DNA of 64,000 bases from Paenibacillus shirakamiensis. GTDB lineage: Bacteria; Bacillota; Bacilli; Paenibacillales; Paenibacillaceae. Shown here one piece after another: positions 29,213 through 38,004 of the stretch (the first letter of the stretch is position 1; each line of letters starts with the position of its first letter). Below the pieces are notes generated by a model. The model searched no databases. It was not told the origin of the DNA and saw only the letters and a list, made by a program, of their open reading frames with translations. The position numbers and the translations under genes were made by a program. The DNA lies in assembly GCF_017874255.1 (NCBI RefSeq), contig NZ_JAGGLD010000002.1:1-64000 (forward strand). The letters run 5' to 3'.

Positions 29213-30211
29213 TTAGTCCCGCAACCAGCGAGCCATATCTTTGGCAAAATAAGTGATAATGATGTCTGCACCTGCTCGTTTCATACCAAGTAACATCTCT
29301 GTCACAATCGCTCGCTCGTTAATCCATCCTTGCTGTGCTGCTGCTTTCACCATGGAATACTCCCCACTCACATTATAAGCTACAAGCGGAAGATCGAATT
29401 GGTCCCGAAGCAAACGAATGATGTCCATAAAAGCAAGAGCGGGTTTGACCATCAACATATCGGCTCCTTCTTGCACATCCGATTCAGCTTCTCTAAGCGC
29501 TTCGCGAACATTGGCGGGGTCCATCTGATAAGACTTGCGGTCTCCGAACTGAGGTGCCGAATCTGCTGCCTCCCGGAAAGGTCCATAAAAGGCAGAGGCA
29601 TATTTTACGGAATACGACATGATGGGAATGTGAGCATAGCCTGCAGCATCCAAGCCCGCACGAATCGCTTGTACAAAACCATCCATCATGTTCGAAGGTG
29701 CAATAATATCTGCGCCTGCCTGTGCTTGAGATACGGCTGTACGAGTGAGCAGCGCCAACGATTCATCGTTCAGTACATCTCCATGGATATGGCCATCACG
29801 CTCGAATGTGTGTACCATGCCGCAGTGTCCATGATCTGTGAACTCACATAGACAGGTATCTGCGACAACCAGAAGGTCTGGATATAACCGTTTGATGACC
29901 CGCGTCGCTTCTTGCACAATACCATGTTCATCAAAACCTGAAGAACCGATGCTATCCTTCTCTGACGGAATTCCAAACAGTAGAACCGATGAAATACCCA
30001 GATCCACAATTTCTTTCAGTTCATCTTCCAAAGTATCCAAAGAGAAATGATACACGCCCGGCATAGAGCTAATCTCGTTCTTAACCTCTGTACCGTAGGT
30101 AACAAAAATGGGTTGAATGAAATCATCCACCGTTAAGACGGTCTCTCGAACTAAACCTCGAATGCCTGCGGACTGACGCAGACGACGATGACGTACGTTT
30201 GGAAATGTCAT
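29213..30211 (-). CDS. hemB: Delta-aminolevulinic acid dehydratase (porphobilinogen synthase)
   Basis: A 332-residue enzyme that condenses two ALA molecules to porphobilinogen. Both Schiff-base lysine segments are present ([16 protein letters not shown] and [12 protein letters not shown]), as is the metal-binding segment [15 protein letters not shown] with its cysteines, which suggests a zinc-dependent form. It sits between the cobA-hemD fusion and hemL. Confidence 0.98.
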   Translation of the reverse strand: MTFPNVRHRRLRQSAGIRGLVRETVLTVDDFIQPIFVTYGTEVKNEISSMPGVYHFSLDTLEDELKEIVDLGISSVLLFGIPSEKDSIGSSGFDEHGIVQEATRVIKRLYPDLLVVADTCLCEFTDHGHCGMVHTFERDGHIHGDVLNDESLALLTRTAVSQAQAGADIIAPSNMMDGFVQAIRAGLDAAGYAHIPIMSYSVKYASAFYGPFREAADSAPQFGDRKSYQMDPANVREALREAESDVQEGADMLMVKPALAFMDIIRLLRDQFDLPLVAYNVSGEYSMVKAAAQQGWINERAIVTEMLLGMKRAGADIIITYFAKDMARWLRD

Positions 30212-30279
30212 AAAAAAATGCCTCCTATTGAAAAGCGCTTCAATTTTTTTTCAGTCTTGAAGTGCCTGTATTTGTGAAA

Positions 30280-31836
30280 TTAACGCTGCGCCGACAACAC
30301 TTCTGCTGCATTCCATGTACAGAGGGCAGTAAGTAGGCTCTCTAGTGTAGCTTGTTCGGCCACTGAGGTAACCTTGAGTCCAGCTTCACGCGCTGTTGCT
30401 GCCGTCACCGGACCAATGCAGAAACTATCTATAGACTTCAAGATTGCTTTAGGATCTTCCATTCCCATTTGAGTCAGCCTATTCATTAAGTTAGTGACTG
30501 TAGATGAACTGGTAAAGGTAATGCCATGAATACCGTCTTCATCCAATAACTTTAATAATTCCAGATCCTCTTCACAAGTAGGGACCGTCTCATACACGAT
30601 GGCTTCCGTAACTTCCAAGCCTCGTTCTCGTAGACATGTGGGAAGCCAAGTTCGGGCAAGGTTCCCTTTAGCGAGGAGAATTTTTTGTCCAGTTAACAAT
30701 TCTTCTCCATACGCCTCCATTAGACCTTCTGCTTGAAACTTCTCTGGAAGAGGTTCTGCTACAATGCCGTAGCGCCGCAATTCTTCTTGTGTAGCGGGGC
30801 CTACCGCAACAATTCGAGCTGTGAATAACTCTCTTACATCTAACCCCAATAAGGTGAGATGTTCAAAGAAATATCGCACACCATTCACACTGGTAAAGAA
30901 GACCCAATCGTACTCCTTCAGTTGCTTGAGTGCAAGGGCCGTCGAAGCTAAAGTCGCCTCCTCTTGGGGAAGACGGGTCTCAATCACAGGGAATTCGTAC
31001 GGTTCACCGCCCATGTCCTCAATGGCGTCTACAAGTTCGCTAGCCTGGGCGCGTGCGCGTGTAACTAAAATTCTTTTTCCAAATAGAGGCATATCTTCAG
31101 CCCATTTCAACTTATCCCTTTGCAAGACTACATCTCCTACTACAATAACAGCAGGGGGTTTGAAATCAGCTTGTAGCACTTTGTCCTCAATATTTTCAAG
31201 TGTTCCTATTAATGTCCCTTGTTCCGCACGAGTTCCCCACCTGACCAACGCGACAGGAGTCTGAGCTGATCTACCATGCTTCATCAGTTGTCTGCTAATA
31301 TACCCAATCTTGGCAACCCCCATCATAAAGATCAAGGTTCCGGTAGCCTCGGTTAGTTTGTCCCATTGAATTGAATAATCCAGCTTATCTGGACTTTCGT
31401 GACCTGTAATAATGGACAAGGAAGAGGCATAATCTCTATGAGTAACAGGTATGCCCGCATAAGCAGGCACCGAAATAGCGGATGTAATGCCTGGAACAAT
31501 TTCGTAAGGAATTCCATGCTCTCGAAGAAGTTCTGCTTCTTCCCCTACACGTCCGAATATTGTGGGATCTCCGCCTTTCAACCGAGTCACAACCTTGTCT
31601 TCTAATGCCAAATCCACCAAAAGCTGATTAATCTCTTCCTGCTTCATCGTATGTCGATCCGGTAATTTCCCCACATATACTTTTTGTGCACCGGGCTTCA
31701 TTTTTTTCAGCAACCTCGGATTCGCAAGCCGGTCATAGACCACGACATCAGCTCTTTGAATGCACGTTAATCCCTTTACTGTAATTAAATTAGCAGCACC
31801 GGGCCCTGCTCCCACCAAGTAGACCTTTCCCCCCAC
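30280..31836 (-). CDS. CobA-HemD fusion: uroporphyrinogen-III C-methyltransferase / uroporphyrinogen-III synthase
   Basis: A 518-residue bifunctional protein. Residues 1 to about 250 form a SUMT methyltransferase (VYLVGAGPGAANLITVKG, then VTRLKGGDPTIFGRVGEE and VPGITSA). From about 255 to the end is HemD (GKRILVTRARAQASELVDAIE). The two activities stand at the branch: HemD closes the ring to uroporphyrinogen III and CobA methylates it towards precorrin-2. B. subtilis has separate genes; fusions are known in clostridia and some Bacillales. The start is GTG 31834-31836, 6 bases after the hemC stop. Confidence 0.95.
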   Translation of the reverse strand: MGGKVYLVGAGPGAANLITVKGLTCIQRADVVVYDRLANPRLLKKMKPGAQKVYVGKLPDRHTMKQEEINQLLVDLALEDKVVTRLKGGDPTIFGRVGEEAELLREHGIPYEIVPGITSAISVPAYAGIPVTHRDYASSLSIITGHESPDKLDYSIQWDKLTEATGTLIFMMGVAKIGYISRQLMKHGRSAQTPVALVRWGTRAEQGTLIGTLENIEDKVLQADFKPPAVIVVGDVVLQRDKLKWAEDMPLFGKRILVTRARAQASELVDAIEDMGGEPYEFPVIETRLPQEEATLASTALALKQLKEYDWVFFTSVNGVRYFFEHLTLLGLDVRELFTARIVAVGPATQEELRRYGIVAEPLPEKFQAEGLMEAYGEELLTGQKILLAKGNLARTWLPTCLRERGLEVTEAIVYETVPTCEEDLELLKLLDEDGIHGITFTSSSTVTNLMNRLTQMGMEDPKAILKSIDSFCIGPVTAATAREAGLKVTSVAEQATLESLLTALCTWNAAEVLSAQR

Positions 31837-31842
31837 CTAACC

Positions 31843-32796
31843 TCAGCCCCTAACTTCTGACAATATTTCTTCTGCTCCTCTACTTCGCAGCATTTCAGCT
31901 ACCTGCTCTCCGAGCTCATGCGGACGCTCGCCTGATGCGGTTTCTTTCAAGATCACAGTTCCATCCGGTGAACCTACCATACCCGTTAAGCGTATACCTC
32001 CCTCGGGTGTTTCATCTCCCCATTCTTTATTATGCAGGGAAGCAAAAGCACCGATCGGAACCTGACATCCTCCGTTAAGTGAACCGAGGAAACTGCGTTC
32101 AGCAGCAACGGTGGCCGCGGTATCTGGATCATTATATAACGATAAAAGATGCCTTACTTCCTCATCCTCTTCACGGCATTCGATTCCAAGTGCTCCTTGC
32201 CCTACGGCAGGAAGACAAATATCCACGGGTAAAAAGGAAGTAATTCGATCTTCCCATCCCATTCGGTAGAGGCCCGCGGCTGCCAATATAATCGCGTCGA
32301 ATCCTTCTGTCTCTAGCTTGCGTAGTCTAGAATCAATGTTGCCACGTATGGATTCAATATGTAGGTCAGGACGATAAGCTTTGAGCTGACTTGCTCTACG
32401 CAGACTACTCGTTCCCACTTTAGCGCCTTGGGGTAGTTCATCCAGTGTTGTACCAACCCGCGAAATCAGTGCATCTCTAGGATCTACTCTGCGCGGTACA
32501 GCTCCAGTCATGAGTCCCTCGGGTAACTCGGAAGGCATATCTTTCATGCTATGCACCGCAAGATCAATTTCTTTATCCATCATGGCCTGCTCAATCTCTT
32601 TGACAAAAAGACCTTTCCCCCCCACCTTAGACAAGGTAACATCTAGGATCTGATCTCCTTTGGTAAGTATTTTGCGAATTTCAAATTGGAAAGGCAAAGC
32701 TTGCAGTTCGCAGATTTGTTTTAGTGCATTAATCACTTGACCTGTCTGTGTAAGTGCTAATTGGCTCTGTCTAGTGCCTACGACAATGGTACGCAT
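31843..32796 (-). CDS. hemC: Porphobilinogen deaminase (hydroxymethylbilane synthase)
   Basis: A 317-residue enzyme that joins four porphobilinogens on a dipyrromethane cofactor. The cofactor cysteine is in [14 protein letters not shown], and [13 protein letters not shown] opens the protein. The ATG at 32794-32796 has AAGGAG 10 nt upstream; a TTG nine bases earlier would touch that site. It begins one base after the stop of the dehydrogenase gene upstream (TGATATG). Confidence 0.97.
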   Translation of the reverse strand: MRTIVVGTRQSQLALTQTGQVINALKQICELQALPFQFEIRKILTKGDQILDVTLSKVGGKGLFVKEIEQAMMDKEIDLAVHSMKDMPSELPEGLMTGAVPRRVDPRDALISRVGTTLDELPQGAKVGTSSLRRASQLKAYRPDLHIESIRGNIDSRLRKLETEGFDAIILAAAGLYRMGWEDRITSFLPVDICLPAVGQGALGIECREEDEEVRHLLSLYNDPDTAATVAAERSFLGSLNGGCQVPIGAFASLHNKEWGDETPEGGIRLTGMVGSPDGTVILKETASGERPHELGEQVAEMLRSRGAEEILSEVRG

Positions 32797-32797
32797 A

Positions 32798-33472
32798 TCA
32801 ATCAATCTCCTTTATGTAAGTTCGTCCATCGTTATTATGTTTCATCCAGCGAAGGACATCGGATTCATCCCACATTTTGAATTGTTCGGAACGGACATAT
32901 TGCATTAAATCCATATTTAATGCAGCTTGGAGCAGCTTACGCCGCTTTTGAATATCGGGTTCATGTTGCTTCACTGTGGATCGGATCAAGCTTAGGATAT
33001 CCAAGTAATGCTCGTATTCAGGGCCATATTGATGCTGAAGTTCTTTCGTTATTTGTACGGCTGCTAAAGGACCTGCACCGAGCGTACTTACTGCGATCAC
33101 TAAATTCCCTCGGGAAAGAACACTAGGCGATAGGAATGTTCCCATATCCCCTTGATCTGCCCTATTCACGGGAATATGTGCACGATTAGCCTCATCTACG
33201 ATCTTTGCATTTATTGAAACCTGATCTGTTGCGGCATATACGAGATGAGCGTCCCTCACATCACCTGCCTGATAGGGCCGAAGCAAGCATGTAATTCGCT
33301 CTCTCGTCCATTGCTCTGTTAACCAAGCGGTTAACTTAGGACTAACTACACGAACAGCCGCTCCTGCCTTCAAGAGCGACTTTACCTTTCGTTCTGCTAC
33401 GACTCCTCCACCAATGACGATGGCAGTAACCGTATTTCCTTTTAACATAATGGGGAGATAGGAAGAATTCAC
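32798..33472 (-). CDS. sirC: Precorrin-2 dehydrogenase (SirC/Met8-type siroheme synthase N-domain)
   Basis: A 224-residue NAD-dependent enzyme that oxidises precorrin-2 to sirohydrochlorin. The Rossmann motif [19 protein letters not shown] and the family block [33 protein letters not shown] are seen in part. The start is GTG 33470-33472, with GGAGG 10 nt upstream inside the end of hemX. With the CobA half of the downstream fusion it would give sirohydrochlorin; no chelatase gene for the last step is in this window. Confidence 0.92.
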   Translation of the reverse strand: MNSSYLPIMLKGNTVTAIVIGGGVVAERKVKSLLKAGAAVRVVSPKLTAWLTEQWTRERITCLLRPYQAGDVRDAHLVYAATDQVSINAKIVDEANRAHIPVNRADQGDMGTFLSPSVLSRGNLVIAVSTLGAGPLAAVQITKELQHQYGPEYEHYLDILSLIRSTVKQHEPDIQKRRKLLQAALNMDLMQYVRSEQFKMWDESDVLRWMKHNNDGRTYIKEID

Positions 33473-33475
33473 TGA

Positions 33476-34306
33476 TTAGTTACCTCCCGTCCATTGATGA
33501 AATGCGGACCAAGAATTTAGTAAAAAATTACTTATTGTCACTATATACCCAATCAGAGCCCATTTAGCCATCGACATCCCCGTGTAGCGTTTCATTCGTC
33601 TTCCTGCAAAATACAAGAGATAAATCACCAATGCCACAAAAGAGAACAATACCTTCATATCTTCTAATATGTCCCATCGATTCTCTGCTACGACAATCGA
33701 TACAGCAATACTTAGAGAGACGGCCAATAAAAAAGTACCCCAGATCATTGATACATTCACGTACTTCTCCAGCTTCTCTAAGCTTGGAAATCGCCTTACC
33801 GTATCATTCCATTTCTTTAATTTTAGCCTACGGTGTAGGAACCAATACATGACTGCAAATACGGCCGACAGCGTGAAGGCTACATAACTAAGACCGGCTA
33901 AAATAATATGCAGACTGAGTAGTCCTTGCACAGCATGCCAGTGATCTAAGGCATAAGCATCTGACGATGAACTTAATCGATTTAATATAGTAAGGATGAA
34001 TCCAATAAGGTTAATTAGAAATGCAGTAAACTCTGATTTTTTCAGAAATGTGAGTATCAAAGCTGTAATGACCAGACTTATGCATATGAGGAAGAAAAAA
34101 TCATAATTCGAAAAGAGAATACCTGAGCCATTATGCAAAAACCGCATGCTGAAACTAAATAATTGAAGAAGGAGCACACAAACCAAAAGCCCTGCGCCCA
34201 TCCTCTTGGCACTCCCATTCCGGCGAATGCAGTCCGAGAAATATAAAAGAAGGCTCAGGGCATAAATATAAATAATCGCGTCATACGTTCCGTTTAGAAG
34301 TGCCAC
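33476..34306 (-). CDS. hemX: HemX family cytochrome c assembly-type membrane protein
   Basis: A 276-residue protein with about eight hydrophobic segments and the AVQGLLSLHIILAGLSYVAF and YVNVSMIWGTFLL blocks that relate HemX to CcsA/CcmC-type haem-handling proteins. In B. subtilis HemX keeps the HemA level low. It lies between hemA and sirC as in the Bacillus hemAXCDBL operon. The start is GTG 34304-34306 with GAGGAG just before it. Confidence 0.92.
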   Translation of the reverse strand: MALLNGTYDAIIYIYALSLLLYFSDCIRRNGSAKRMGAGLLVCVLLLQLFSFSMRFLHNGSGILFSNYDFFFLICISLVITALILTFLKKSEFTAFLINLIGFILTILNRLSSSSDAYALDHWHAVQGLLSLHIILAGLSYVAFTLSAVFAVMYWFLHRRLKLKKWNDTVRRFPSLEKLEKYVNVSMIWGTFLLAVSLSIAVSIVVAENRWDILEDMKVLFSFVALVIYLLYFAGRRMKRYTGMSMAKWALIGYIVTISNFLLNSWSAFHQWTGGN

Positions 34307-34320
34307 GGCTCCTCACCGCC

Positions 34321-35700
34321 TTAAATAGACACCTGAGCCATGCTTAGCGCTCTGTCCTTAATAGATTCATTAACCTTAAGTTTGGGCAGAACGTCTTCTT
34401 TATTCGTGTCCGCTGAGGTTTGAGATGTAGCAAGCTGCTCTTCGAGCGCAAAAATCTGTGTGAACATATCCAATGCCTGATCTCCGCGCTTGTCAGCAGC
34501 GAGTTCTTTAATTCGGTTAATTGGATCATGCATCATCTGGTTCACAATACTCTTAGTTAATCGACGAATCACTTTTCGCTGATGTTCATCTAGCTCTGGA
34601 AGCTTATTGAAAAGACTTTCTAAAGTATCTTCATGAATAGAAGAAGACTTATCTTGTAAGGCACGAATGACAGGTTTGACACCAAGCGTTTGCAGCCAGT
34701 TCGCAAAAGCAGCCATTTCCGCATCAATCATACGTTCAATTTTAGCCGCTTCGGTGCGTCTCATTTCCATATTGCTCTCTACTATACCCTCAAGATCATC
34801 GATATCGTACAAAAATACATTTTTCAAGTCTGAGATCGCGGGTTCTATATCCCGCGGTACCGCAATATCAATCATAAATAAAGGCCGAGAAGGTCTCTTT
34901 TTCATACTTTGTGTCACTTGGGAGGATGTAAGGACATAACCTTCAGCCCCTGTAGAACTGATAATAATATCTACATCCTTAATGTGTTCCATCGCCTCTT
35001 GCATGGTACAAGGTAGTCCGTTGAATTTGCTAGCCAGTTCCTGGGCTCTAGCAAAGGTCCGATTAGCCACCAACACTTGCTCCGCACCGTTAGAATACAG
35101 ATGCTTAACTGTGAGTTCACTCATCTTCCCTGCACCTAAAATCAGAACCTTTTTCCCCGTAAAATCACCAAAAATCCGCTTGCCTAATTCAACGGCTGCA
35201 TAACTCACGGATACGGCACTTTCTCCAATTGAAGTCTCGGAATGAGCCCGCTTGCTAAGCGTAATTACTTGTTTGAATAGCATATTGAACCACGTACCTG
35301 TGGCCTTCTCTGTCTGTGCTTGAAGAAAAGACTGCTTCACTTGTCCTAAGATCTGTGTCTCACCCAGCACCATCGAATCCAAACCACATCCTACGCGGAA
35401 CAGATGACGTATAGCTTGATCATCTTCATACATATATAAATGTTGGGTGAATTCCTGACGGGATACCCCGAACCATTGTTCAATAAAGCTGCGGATTTCA
35501 TAGCCACACATTTGTAATCGATCGATTACGACATATATTTCCGTACGGTTGCAGGTCGCAATAATAACGCCTTCCAATACACTCTTGGTACGTTTTAACT
35601 CCGCCAGCGCTGCGGGCATATCTTTGTCGGCAAATGTAAAGCGTTCTCTGACCTCCACAGGCGCCGTCCGATAGTTCAACCCGACTACGACGATGTGCAT
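34321..35700 (-). CDS. hemA: Glutamyl-tRNA reductase
   Basis: A 459-residue enzyme that reduces Glu-tRNA to glutamate-1-semialdehyde, the first step of the C5 haem pathway. The catalytic Cys50 is in IIATCNRTEIY, and VLILGAGKMSELTVKHL marks the NADPH domain. The C-terminal dimerisation helix region is complete. AGGAGG precedes the ATG. It is the first gene of the haem operon. Confidence 0.98.
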   Translation of the reverse strand: MHIVVVGLNYRTAPVEVRERFTFADKDMPAALAELKRTKSVLEGVIIATCNRTEIYVVIDRLQMCGYEIRSFIEQWFGVSRQEFTQHLYMYEDDQAIRHLFRVGCGLDSMVLGETQILGQVKQSFLQAQTEKATGTWFNMLFKQVITLSKRAHSETSIGESAVSVSYAAVELGKRIFGDFTGKKVLILGAGKMSELTVKHLYSNGAEQVLVANRTFARAQELASKFNGLPCTMQEAMEHIKDVDIIISSTGAEGYVLTSSQVTQSMKKRPSRPLFMIDIAVPRDIEPAISDLKNVFLYDIDDLEGIVESNMEMRRTEAAKIERMIDAEMAAFANWLQTLGVKPVIRALQDKSSSIHEDTLESLFNKLPELDEHQRKVIRRLTKSIVNQMMHDPINRIKELAADKRGDQALDMFTQIFALEEQLATSQTSADTNKEDVLPKLKVNESIKDRALSMAQVSI

Positions 35701-35754
35701 TGCAAGTCCTCCTGCCTCTATAGTTAGTAGAATTAGTATTGCTCGTCTTCGTTA

Positions 35755-35763
35755 ATTATATCA
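35755..35763 (-). promoter_or_regulatory. Extended -10 promoter of the haem operon
   Basis: Minus-strand TGATATAAT: a perfect -10 with the TGn extension, 55 bases upstream of hemA. No clear -35 is visible, as is common for extended -10 promoters. Confidence 0.55.
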
Positions 35764-35840
35764 CAGACATTTTGGATTACTTCGAAATGAATATGAATAG
35801 TTTATGAAGATCTATAGATTTGTAAACATATTTATAGCTC

Positions 35841-35874
35841 TAAAAACAAATAACCATGGAATCATCCATGGTTA
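35841..35874 (-). terminator. Terminator of speD
   Basis: Stem AACCATGGA/TCCATGGTT (35852-35873) with tail TTTGTTTTTA on the minus strand. The rest of the 240-bp gap to hemA holds the haem operon promoter. Confidence 0.8.
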
Positions 35875-35940
35875 TCTTACTGTCCCACAGAGTAATACTC
35901 TATGATGACGTCCATTTGTTTGTGTAAAAAATTCAGTCCG

Positions 35941-36339
35941 TTATATAAGTTGGGCTTGGGCCATTGCAGGAGTCTCCACCTGAAGCTCGCCTAAACCGCG
36001 AATCAATTTCTTCGCATATACTTTTTCCGGTTTTAATATGGACACCAGGTAATCAATAGCTAGTTGTGGATCTACTGTCTCTCCACAAGTGTAGCAATCA
36101 ACGGCTGCAAAACCTCTCTCAGGATACGTATGAATCGAGAGATGGCTCTCTGACAACATGACAAGGACCGTAGCCCCTTGTGGTTCGAATTGCTTAGACT
36201 GTACCGACAGTACTGTAGCTCCGCACGCTTCTGCCGCCTCAACTAAATGGGATTGCAGTAATTCCGCGTTGTTAAGCACCTCAAAGTCGACTCCCCAAGT
36301 ATCAACAGCAACGTGTCTTCCGAAAGTTGAATATTCCAT
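35941..36339 (-). CDS. speD: S-adenosylmethionine decarboxylase proenzyme
   Basis: A 132-residue class 1B AdoMetDC supplying the aminopropyl donor for spermidine. The self-cleavage site is intact in SESHLSIHTYPE: Ser65 would become the pyruvoyl group, and His70 and Cys85 match the known processing and catalytic residues of the bacterial family. Size matches B. subtilis SpeD (126). No spermidine synthase gene is adjacent. It has its own promoter and a 140-nt structured leader, and lies between hemA and engB, not its place in B. subtilis. Confidence 0.97.
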   Translation of the reverse strand: MEYSTFGRHVAVDTWGVDFEVLNNAELLQSHLVEAAEACGATVLSVQSKQFEPQGATVLVMLSESHLSIHTYPERGFAAVDCYTCGETVDPQLAIDYLVSILKPEKVYAKKLIRGLGELQVETPAMAQAQLI

Positions 36340-36480
36340 CTTCCGGTTCCCCCTTCCTAGGAATAAAATGTTTGAAAAATTTCATCCGCTAGGACCTACG
36401 TCATTCACTTCCCGAGGGAAAAATCTCTCGTAACATTCAATGTCCTGAGTGAATCCTGGTTCCTATATTCTTTTCAACGA
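36340..36480 (-). ncRNA. Structured 5' leader of speD (candidate cis-regulatory RNA)
   Basis: Reading the minus strand, three helices nest. P1 is TAGGAACC (36465-36458) with GGTCCTA (36396-36390). P2 is ATTCACT (36454-36448) with AGTGAAT (36409-36403), a perfect 7-bp match. P3 is CGAGAGA (36430-36424) with TCCCTCG (36419-36413) around a TTTT loop. The 3' strand of P1 (TCCTAG, 36394-36389) can instead pair with CTAGGA just before the AAGGGGG ribosome site. The switch idea is inference; no known riboswitch class was recognised. Confidence 0.5.
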
Positions 36481-36485
36481 GATTA

Positions 36486-36514
36486 AAAATAACATCTATT
36501 CATGACAAATGCAA
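36486..36514 (-). promoter_or_regulatory. Promoter of speD
   Basis: Minus-strand -35 TTGCAT (36509-36514), 17-bp spacer, -10 TATTTT (36486-36491). It predicts a leader of about 140 nt. Confidence 0.65.
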
Positions 36515-36534
36515 TACTTTTTACAATTTTCCTC

Positions 36535-36566
36535 AGAAAAAATACCACCCCTGAAAAGGGGCAGTA
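36535..36566 (-). terminator. Terminator of the gene at 36571
   Basis: Stem TACTGCCCC/GGGGTGGTA (36543-36566, one mismatch) followed by TTTTTTCT on the minus strand. Confidence 0.85.
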
Positions 36567-36570
36567 TGTA

Positions 36571-37158
36571 TTAGGCTTCTAATGCGAATAACCGCTGGGT
36601 GTAAAGTGTAAGCTGATGATCTATCTGCATAATATCTTGTTCATTTAGTGGTTTGAAGCGCTGATCTAAAAGTTCATTAATTCCGCGCTGAATCTGATAA
36701 ATCTCTAACTCAACCTCATTCGAGCAAAATAGTCTATTCAGTTCTTCAACCGTGTTCTTATATTCGTAGACCAGTCGAGTAGATACTCCATGATGCTCTT
36801 CAATCTTCCGAACTCGGCCAGCTTCATAGTGATATATCACATTCGTACCTTCATAAATTCTGCTTACGATACCCGAACCTTTAAAAGCAGCAAACAATCG
36901 ACGTACTACATTGGTAATTCGCGGCTTTACCAGACGAAAAGAGGCATTACAGACGTAATAGCCATCTCTGCGGTCAAAAGGCAAATGCAATTCTTCTCCT
37001 TCATCATCCACTAGGACAACTTCCTGACCTCCGCCATCCAGAACTTTAATTCGCTGTCTGACATGAGGATCTCCTACGGTATGAATAAACTCGGCCATTT
37101 GAACTTCCGACAACTGCAAACTGGCATTTATATACTCTGTGGCTATCCGCTGAGCCAT
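36571..37158 (-). CDS. Protein of unknown function
   Basis: A 195-residue soluble protein that I do not recognise. It has no signal peptide, membrane span or known motif. The N-terminal half is rich in beta-type segments (VVLVDDEGEELHLPFDRRDGYYVC), and the C-terminal third looks helical (TVEELNRLFCSNEVELEIYQIQ). The start ATG has GAGGAG 5 nt upstream, and a strong terminator follows, so it is a real single gene. It lies between engB and speD, a place where B. subtilis has no such gene. Confidence 0.8.
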   Translation of the reverse strand: MAQRIATEYINASLQLSEVQMAEFIHTVGDPHVRQRIKVLDGGGQEVVLVDDEGEELHLPFDRRDGYYVCNASFRLVKPRITNVVRRLFAAFKGSGIVSRIYEGTNVIYHYEAGRVRKIEEHHGVSTRLVYEYKNTVEELNRLFCSNEVELEIYQIQRGINELLDQRFKPLNEQDIMQIDHQLTLYTQRLFALEA

Positions 37159-37354
37159 AAAATCTCCTCAATTCTTTATCCTTTGAAATTATTATACACT
37201 ACTCATTAAAACAAATGCTCGGCGTTTAAATCATGATTTTCCAGCGAATTATTGTAAAAATAGGAATTTGAGCAGTTTTTGAGTGCATATCCATTAGCAT
37301 GCTCACTTTCCTGCTGGTACTTCTCGTTTTCCCTACTAATCCTGCCAAATCCTC

Positions 37355-37987
37355 TTAATCTAATCCCGGTTCCACATGAACCGTCTCTGCTAAATCCGAG
37401 TCATCCTTCATATGCTTAGTGATTACATTCCAAAGTTCTTCCTTACCCGTCCCTACTTCAGAAGAGAACATAATTAATTCATCGCCAGCCCTAAGAACTA
37501 ACGCATCTTTTATAATTTTTAGATGTTTTTGCCAGCGGCTTCTAGGGATTTTGTCCGCCTTCGTAGCCACTACGCAGACCGGGAGATCATAATGCTTCAA
37601 CCAATCATACATTAGCTCATCATCTTTGGAAGGCGGATGACGCAGATCGATAATGAGTAACAGCAAGCGGAGCTGCTCTCGATTCATCAGATATTGTTCA
37701 ATCATCTTCCCCCACACCTGACGCTGTGTCTTTGAGACTTTGGCATATCCATAGCCAGGAAAATCTACAAAGTAGAGATCTTCATTAATACGGTAATAGT
37801 TCAAATGTTGAGTTTTCCCTGGTGTAGAGCTGGTTCTTGCTAGATTCTTACGATTAATCATTCGATTAATCAATGAAGATTTGCCCACGTTAGAACGGCC
37901 AGCCAGACCTATCTCTGGCAGACCATCCTCTGGAAATTGTTCAGGCCTTACGGCACTGATAATAAAATTGGCATAGTTAACTTTCAT
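37355..37987 (-). CDS. engB: Ribosome biogenesis GTP-binding protein EngB (YsxC)
   Basis: A 210-residue TRAFAC GTPase needed for 50S assembly. G1 is GRSNVGKSS (about residues 30-38), the G2 region TSSTPGKT, G3 DFPGYGYA and G4 ATKADK. It follows lonA by 17 bp, the conserved lonA-ysxC pair of Bacilli. Confidence 0.97.
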   Translation of the reverse strand: MKVNYANFIISAVRPEQFPEDGLPEIGLAGRSNVGKSSLINRMINRKNLARTSSTPGKTQHLNYYRINEDLYFVDFPGYGYAKVSKTQRQVWGKMIEQYLMNREQLRLLLLIIDLRHPPSKDDELMYDWLKHYDLPVCVVATKADKIPRSRWQKHLKIIKDALVLRAGDELIMFSSEVGTGKEELWNVITKHMKDDSDLAETVHVEPGLD

Positions 37988-38004
37988 TCTCGGCTTGTTC
38001 CTCT

